64,000 bases of DNA. It comes from Metridium senile. Its lineage: Eukaryota > Cnidaria > Anthozoa > Actiniaria > Metridiidae. Below are positions 60,401 through 64,000 of the stretch, one piece after another (position 1 is the first letter of the stretch; every line of letters starts with the position of its first letter). The stretch is taken from NCBI GenBank assembly GCA_949775045.1, contig OX459104.1, forward strand, positions 6,281,306 to 6,345,305. The letters run 5' to 3'. The notes beneath the pieces were generated by a model that was not told where the DNA came from, did no database searches, and saw only the letters and a list, made by a program, of their open reading frames with translations. A program made the translations under genes and the position numbers.

Positions 60401-62230
60401 AAATGAAGGCTGCATAAACATATACACAAGTATATTAGAAACTTTATAAATAAAATATGAAATATTCTCCATGACATTTTTCAAGTCTTTTAAAACTATC
60501 CACTATAACCTAGTAACACATATTTACATCGCATATTCTCAAAGAACAAAGACAAGATTTATACTGACAATAGCTAAAGAGTGTAAATTCTTTCTACAAC
60601 CCTTGAATGTTCAGAAATTTTGCTATTTGCAAAAATTTTAGATGCATAATATTTAATACACTGACAAATATTGGCTTGAAATGAAATCATGACTGGAAAT
60701 TGTTTGAAAACACACATGCGATGAATTCTGTTCATTTCAATAGTGACTCAATTTTTGTTTATGCTATGGAACACTATGGCAGATAAAGTCACCTTTTCAG
60801 ATCGTTTCTATGCATTAATAATATATTTAAAATTATTCAAAGAAAATGTCTGCATCATCGTTTAACCTGATAAATTTGCCTTTGTATGACAAAATTTCAT
60901 AGACTTATTTTTCTCTGTAGAGAAGATATAGTATTTACAAACTGAAATAACACGGAACTGGGCAACATACTGTATTTATCAATAACAGTTCAATTCCAAA
61001 CTTACCTTTACATCCACTTTGCACATTACATTGACGCGTCATGTTAATTTGTTCCACAAAATCCTCTAGCTGTGAAGTCATGGCAATGTGGAATTTGACT
61101 GGGAGTTTAATGGACATTTCACTGTCTCTTTCGTTGATTTTCTGCCTAAAATAAGTATATAAATATATGCCATATCAGTTCTAGAATACTCAGGAATAAC
61201 TGGCCACTATAGAAATTCAAGTAGCATCACTCTTTATAAATGATGCAGTAGCACAATAGATTCTATTATTATGTAAATAAGTGGCAGGGTACTCTATAGT
61301 TTAGCTGACTTCTTGAGTGTTCTACAGCTACCAGTGTTTTTAACACAGCATATAGACAAGTAGACGGTTTATATTGCTTTTATAAAACTTTTTTTCAAAG
61401 CAAAAACACAATAGTAGTATTTCATATATTTTGTGAAATTGATTCAAAAAGTTTTCTATATGAGATATCAACAAATTGTTTGAAGATATAGTGAACTACC
61501 TAAAACTTGTATTTTAGACATAAATAAAAACTACGAATGCAAGATTCGGGCGGTTGTTTCACTAGTATGTGTATGCCATCATCACATTCGAGACCGCTTT
61601 ATATTACACGTAATAAACTTAAAAAATATATGCTTGAAATTGCTTGTTGCAACTCGCAGCAGTTCCCTTTTGATAGAAATCGCTTGTTTGAAAAATATCA
61701 TAGAGACTAGCTAAGCGCGCTCTGACTGGCTAGTGTTTACATCAGAGGACAAAGAAACGCTCAGCCGACGCAACGCCATGTGCTTTCTTGCTATGCAGCT
61801 CCCAGCGTGTTTATATCATAGTTCATATATTTTCAAGTTATTATTATTAGACATTGTAAATGATATTGCTATGAAAAGGGGATATGTCTTGTACCACAAG
61901 CACATAACGCGAGTGAGTATCACAAAGCAAAAGTGTCCAAGAAACACAAACGTCAAAGCATTTGACTTACCATTTCTTTGTTGAAGACTTTTCTGGGGAA
62001 CTCAGACAGTCATCACTACTTGCTGACGGCAAATAATCATTATCAGACTCATCTGAAAGGATTCCTGACTGTTGTTGGGTTCGGATAAACTGTTCAACAG
62101 ACTTTGAAGAATAAAACGCTTGTCCTTCTGAGTTTGTCCATTTGAAACCCTTCTGCGTCTTCTCGATTTTCCAGCCATGATTCTCTAAGTATTCACCAAC
62201 CTCGTCCCCAGGGTCTTCTCGGCCGACTCC
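57419..62230 (-). CDS. Mutator/Kolobok-like DDE transposase gene, four exons, 5' end uncertain
   Basis: Minus-strand exons: about 62230-61971, 61145-61006, 59808-58014 and 57680-57419, all with GT/AG and matching phases. Exon 1 reads EVGEYLENHGWKIEKTQKGF then an acidic region. Exon 2 adds QLEDFVEQINMTRQC, leading into exon 3 with CNVQSGCKGKL and a CSGCGTEIHYASSQL zinc-binding start. The core has TTSDGCWLIRGF (first acidic residue), SAEGHLAY, QDQDSTAEI and GGHVGRSHGNNLKEY, the pattern I know from Mutator-like transposase domains (PF20700 type). An acidic Ser/Asp/Asn tract of ~85 residues follows, then a basic tail. Exon 4 ends in a zinc knuckle CKCGSKEHSRISHKSC. No in-frame Met was found in exon 1, which abuts a hairpin at 62208, so the start is missing or lies in another exon. 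Otherwise the frame is open. Confidence 0.7.
57735..57985 (+). mobile_element. tRNA-derived SINE in the last transposase intron
   Basis: A tRNA-like head shows an A-box-like GTGACTTAGTGGTGAGAGGA and a B-box-like GGATTTGATTCCCGAC. It is followed by a body (TCTCATGCCACAAGGGTTTT, CTATCCAGTTTTCCC) that recurs inverted at 63505-63690. Confidence 0.75.
60113..60215 (+). mobile_element. Penelope-like element remnant with hammerhead-like core
   Basis: GACTCTGAAGATGACTTCCG, then GTCGAAACGTCAGTCACATC, is a sequence I associate with termini of Penelope-like retroelements in corals, which carry minimal hammerhead ribozymes. CTGAAGA (60123-60129) would be the CUGANGA core, GACTTCC/GGATGTC a 7-bp helix II with one mismatch, and GAAA (60151-60154) the second core strand. 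The rest of the element is missing. It lies in a transposase intron on the opposite strand. Confidence 0.45.
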
Positions 62231-62266
62231 AATTCAAGATGGCGGTCGTCGGGGAGAAGACCCTGG
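62208..62266. repeat. Small hairpin at the 5' edge of the transposase gene
   Basis: CCAGGGTCTTCTC (62208-62220) and GAGAAGACCCTGG (62254-62266) are exact inverse arms around AATTCAAGATGGCGGTCG. The outer words CCTGGGGACGAGGTTG are a common coral repeat in my memory. It probably replaced or interrupted the original first exon or promoter. Confidence 0.6.
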
Positions 62267-63504
62267 TGTAGGCTGCAATAAGACGATTTTTGATTGGCCG
62301 TTGGAAATGACGTCATAGTGTTTCTTAAAAGCTTTTTTATTGGATTAGCGTTAACAATGCATTGAAACCAAAATGGAGCAAAATGGAGTAATAACAAGGT
62401 AGTAGTTTAATATTTATAGTTTTCGTTTTTTTAACGCTGTTTAACGATTGTTGAATAGTAACTGAAAGAACCTTATTGCTGTTTATATGATAACTTATGT
62501 TCAAATGAATTTATTTGTGGAAATATATAAGCTTAGCTTACTAGATTCAAAAACTATCGAACGGAAAGACACGAGCAACTGCATTCTAGCAAAATGATAT
62601 ATTTTATAGTCAGTTCGATCTAAGCCAGTACATTCTTTATTTATTGTATAGTTTGTACACATTCTGAGACTGTTATCAAGAAATGAATATTCATTTGTTG
62701 TTGATTGAATGCTTTCGGACTCTTGCTTTCATGGGATTTAAGATTATCCTCCACTGCATGAATACATTTTTGTAAAAAAGTTGACACATTTATACTTAAT
62801 AAATGAATTGAACGTTTTATAGATTAGTATAGTAATTTTATATCTTTGGGTATGGATAATGTCATCAATGTTAAATAATATATTTTAAAATGTACTGTGA
62901 CAATACAATCTTTATGTAACTTAAACATTTGACATTTTCCATATCCCACGACATAAGAACATAGCTGTTAGCAAAAGCATATACTGTCAAGTTGCAAATT
63001 AATTTGTCATGAATCATTATGTTTACAACTATAGTGAGTTTCTATTGTTATTTTATTTGTAAATCCCAGTCCCAGTGCATCCAATCCCCTTTTCCATATC
63101 AAAAATAAGGCCAATCCCAGCTCCCATTTTATCCCTTCAGGACCCCTATAGTGCTCAAAGATGTGAATGCAATCACCACTTTTTGTGAATCAGCATAAAA
63201 CCAAAAATTATGAAAAACACCTAAATCATTGCAAGAATATTTTCATACAAAGAAAGAACATTAGTGATTTAGTGAGAAATGAATTCATTTCATTACTGAG
63301 ACAAAAGATAAAGTTCAGCTGCAGTGATCTTCTTTTGCCTTTCAATGAATTATTTTAATTTCCCACCAAATCACAAATGTACCTGCACAAGGTGTAAATT
63401 GCCATTGACTATCCCGAAATACCTGAACCTATTTTGCCAAACTTGTGAAAATTAAGTCAGGTTTTACACACATAAAAAATCACTTTTTTAATGTCTCAAT
63501 CTTC
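62267..63504. other. No gene recognised
   Basis: AT-rich; small frames (62185, 63167) without domains. Nothing else is supported. Confidence 0.45.
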
Positions 63505-63690
63505 TAGCTGGACATGTGTGCCCTACTAATGGGGGAGACTCAGAAACACACTCACCACCGCTACGTTTAATATTTTGCACACAACTCTGCTCACATGTTC
63601 ATTTTTGCTGAGGGAGGAAAACCGGATAACCCAGATAAAAACCTTTGTGGCATAGGAGAGAAAAACACATCAAACAAACACATGTATAAT
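63505..63690 (-). mobile_element. SINE body, inverted, head missing
   Basis: The inverse complement contains CTATGCCACAAAGGTTTTTA, GGGTTATCCGGTTTTCC, GAGCAGAGTTGTGTGC and GGTGGTGAGTGTG, matching the body of the SINE at 57735-57985. The tRNA-like head is not present, so the copy is truncated. Confidence 0.7.
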
Positions 63691-64000
63691 TTTGGTGTGT
63701 TGGCTATATATAGTTCAAACTTTTATTATTAATTTTTATGCTTATGTTTTAATAGCTAAAACATATACTCATAGCAATTTATTAGCTATTACCAAACTAA
63801 CATTTTGCCAGTAATAAACAATATTCAACTAATGATGTTCTTGTATTTTTTTACTTTAAATATAACAGCAGTCCACTTTAAATTTGTTCATTTTCCAGTG
63901 TTATTCTGCAATATTACAGGATGCAGACACCCTGTTATCTCATAGTAAATTTATTGATGCCTGTATTAAATCAATATCTGGTAAATGAAAACATAAAATG
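63691..64000. other. No feature recognised
   Basis: AT-rich window end without exon-like or repeat structure that I can support. Confidence 0.4.

Overview
The window reads as nuclear DNA of a cnidarian, most likely a stony coral or other anthozoan. It is AT-rich, its genes have introns with GT/AG junctions, and it carries a PARP14-like ADP-ribosyltransferase, a KIAA1958-like first exon, a rhodopsin-like GPCR relic and a tRNA-derived SINE. The organism call is inference from gene families and repeat style; no ribosomal or mitochondrial marker is present. The window is dominated by mobile DNA: at least four kinds of DNA-transposon gene set, many TIR-bounded MITEs and foldbacks, LINE, SINE and Penelope-like relics, and several satellite arrays.

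Layout. 1-5000: a captured KIAA1958-like exon inside hairpins, a LINE tail, the first copy (A) of a ~1.9 kb segment holding a broken PARP last exon, and a MITE. 5080-10807: the 3' part of a PARP14-like gene on the + strand, four exons with matching splice phases, interrupted only by a 25-A homopolymer that shifts the frame. Its introns are packed with MITEs. Segment copy B (inverted) follows to about 12330. 13520-20016: a ~164-bp satellite with higher-order structure, a 2-kb foldback and a ~75-bp minisatellite. 20021-26456: nested elements. The inner one (21191-26090) encodes a Tc1/mariner DD34E transposase and, convergently, a HUH-endonuclease plus SF3-helicase Rep protein. It is bounded by two identical 272-bp imperfect palindromes in direct orientation, with TA only at the outer edges. 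26457-43109: hairpin elements, a 3 x 499-bp tandem repeat, a decayed GPCR, a decayed LINE, foldbacks, and segment copy C with a PARP pseudogene broken by insertions.

43470-55060: an 11.6-kb candidate EnSpm/CACTA element. It has 14-bp CACAGG... termini, subterminal repeat arrays (83-bp and 33-bp units), a two-exon TNP2-like transposase (1047 aa predicted), a divergent five-exon companion gene (358 aa predicted), and between them a bidirectional promoter with three 49-bp repeats, each holding an E2F-like GGCGGGAAA and a CCAAT box. 55730-62230: a small four-exon gene of unknown function, and a four-exon Mutator/Kolobok-like transposase gene with an acidic Ser/Asp tract and a C-terminal zinc knuckle. 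A tRNA-derived SINE and a Penelope-like relic with a hammerhead-like core lie in its introns.

The strongest candidate for an undescribed system is the 21191-26090 element. It pairs a cut-and-paste Tc1 transposase with a rolling-circle/rolling-hairpin type Rep, between palindromic ends that resemble parvovirus-style hairpin termini, and an iteron-like nested inverted motif lies between the two genes. The second is the EnSpm element with an apparently cell-cycle-coupled promoter. All exon joins and similarities were read by eye; no database search was possible.
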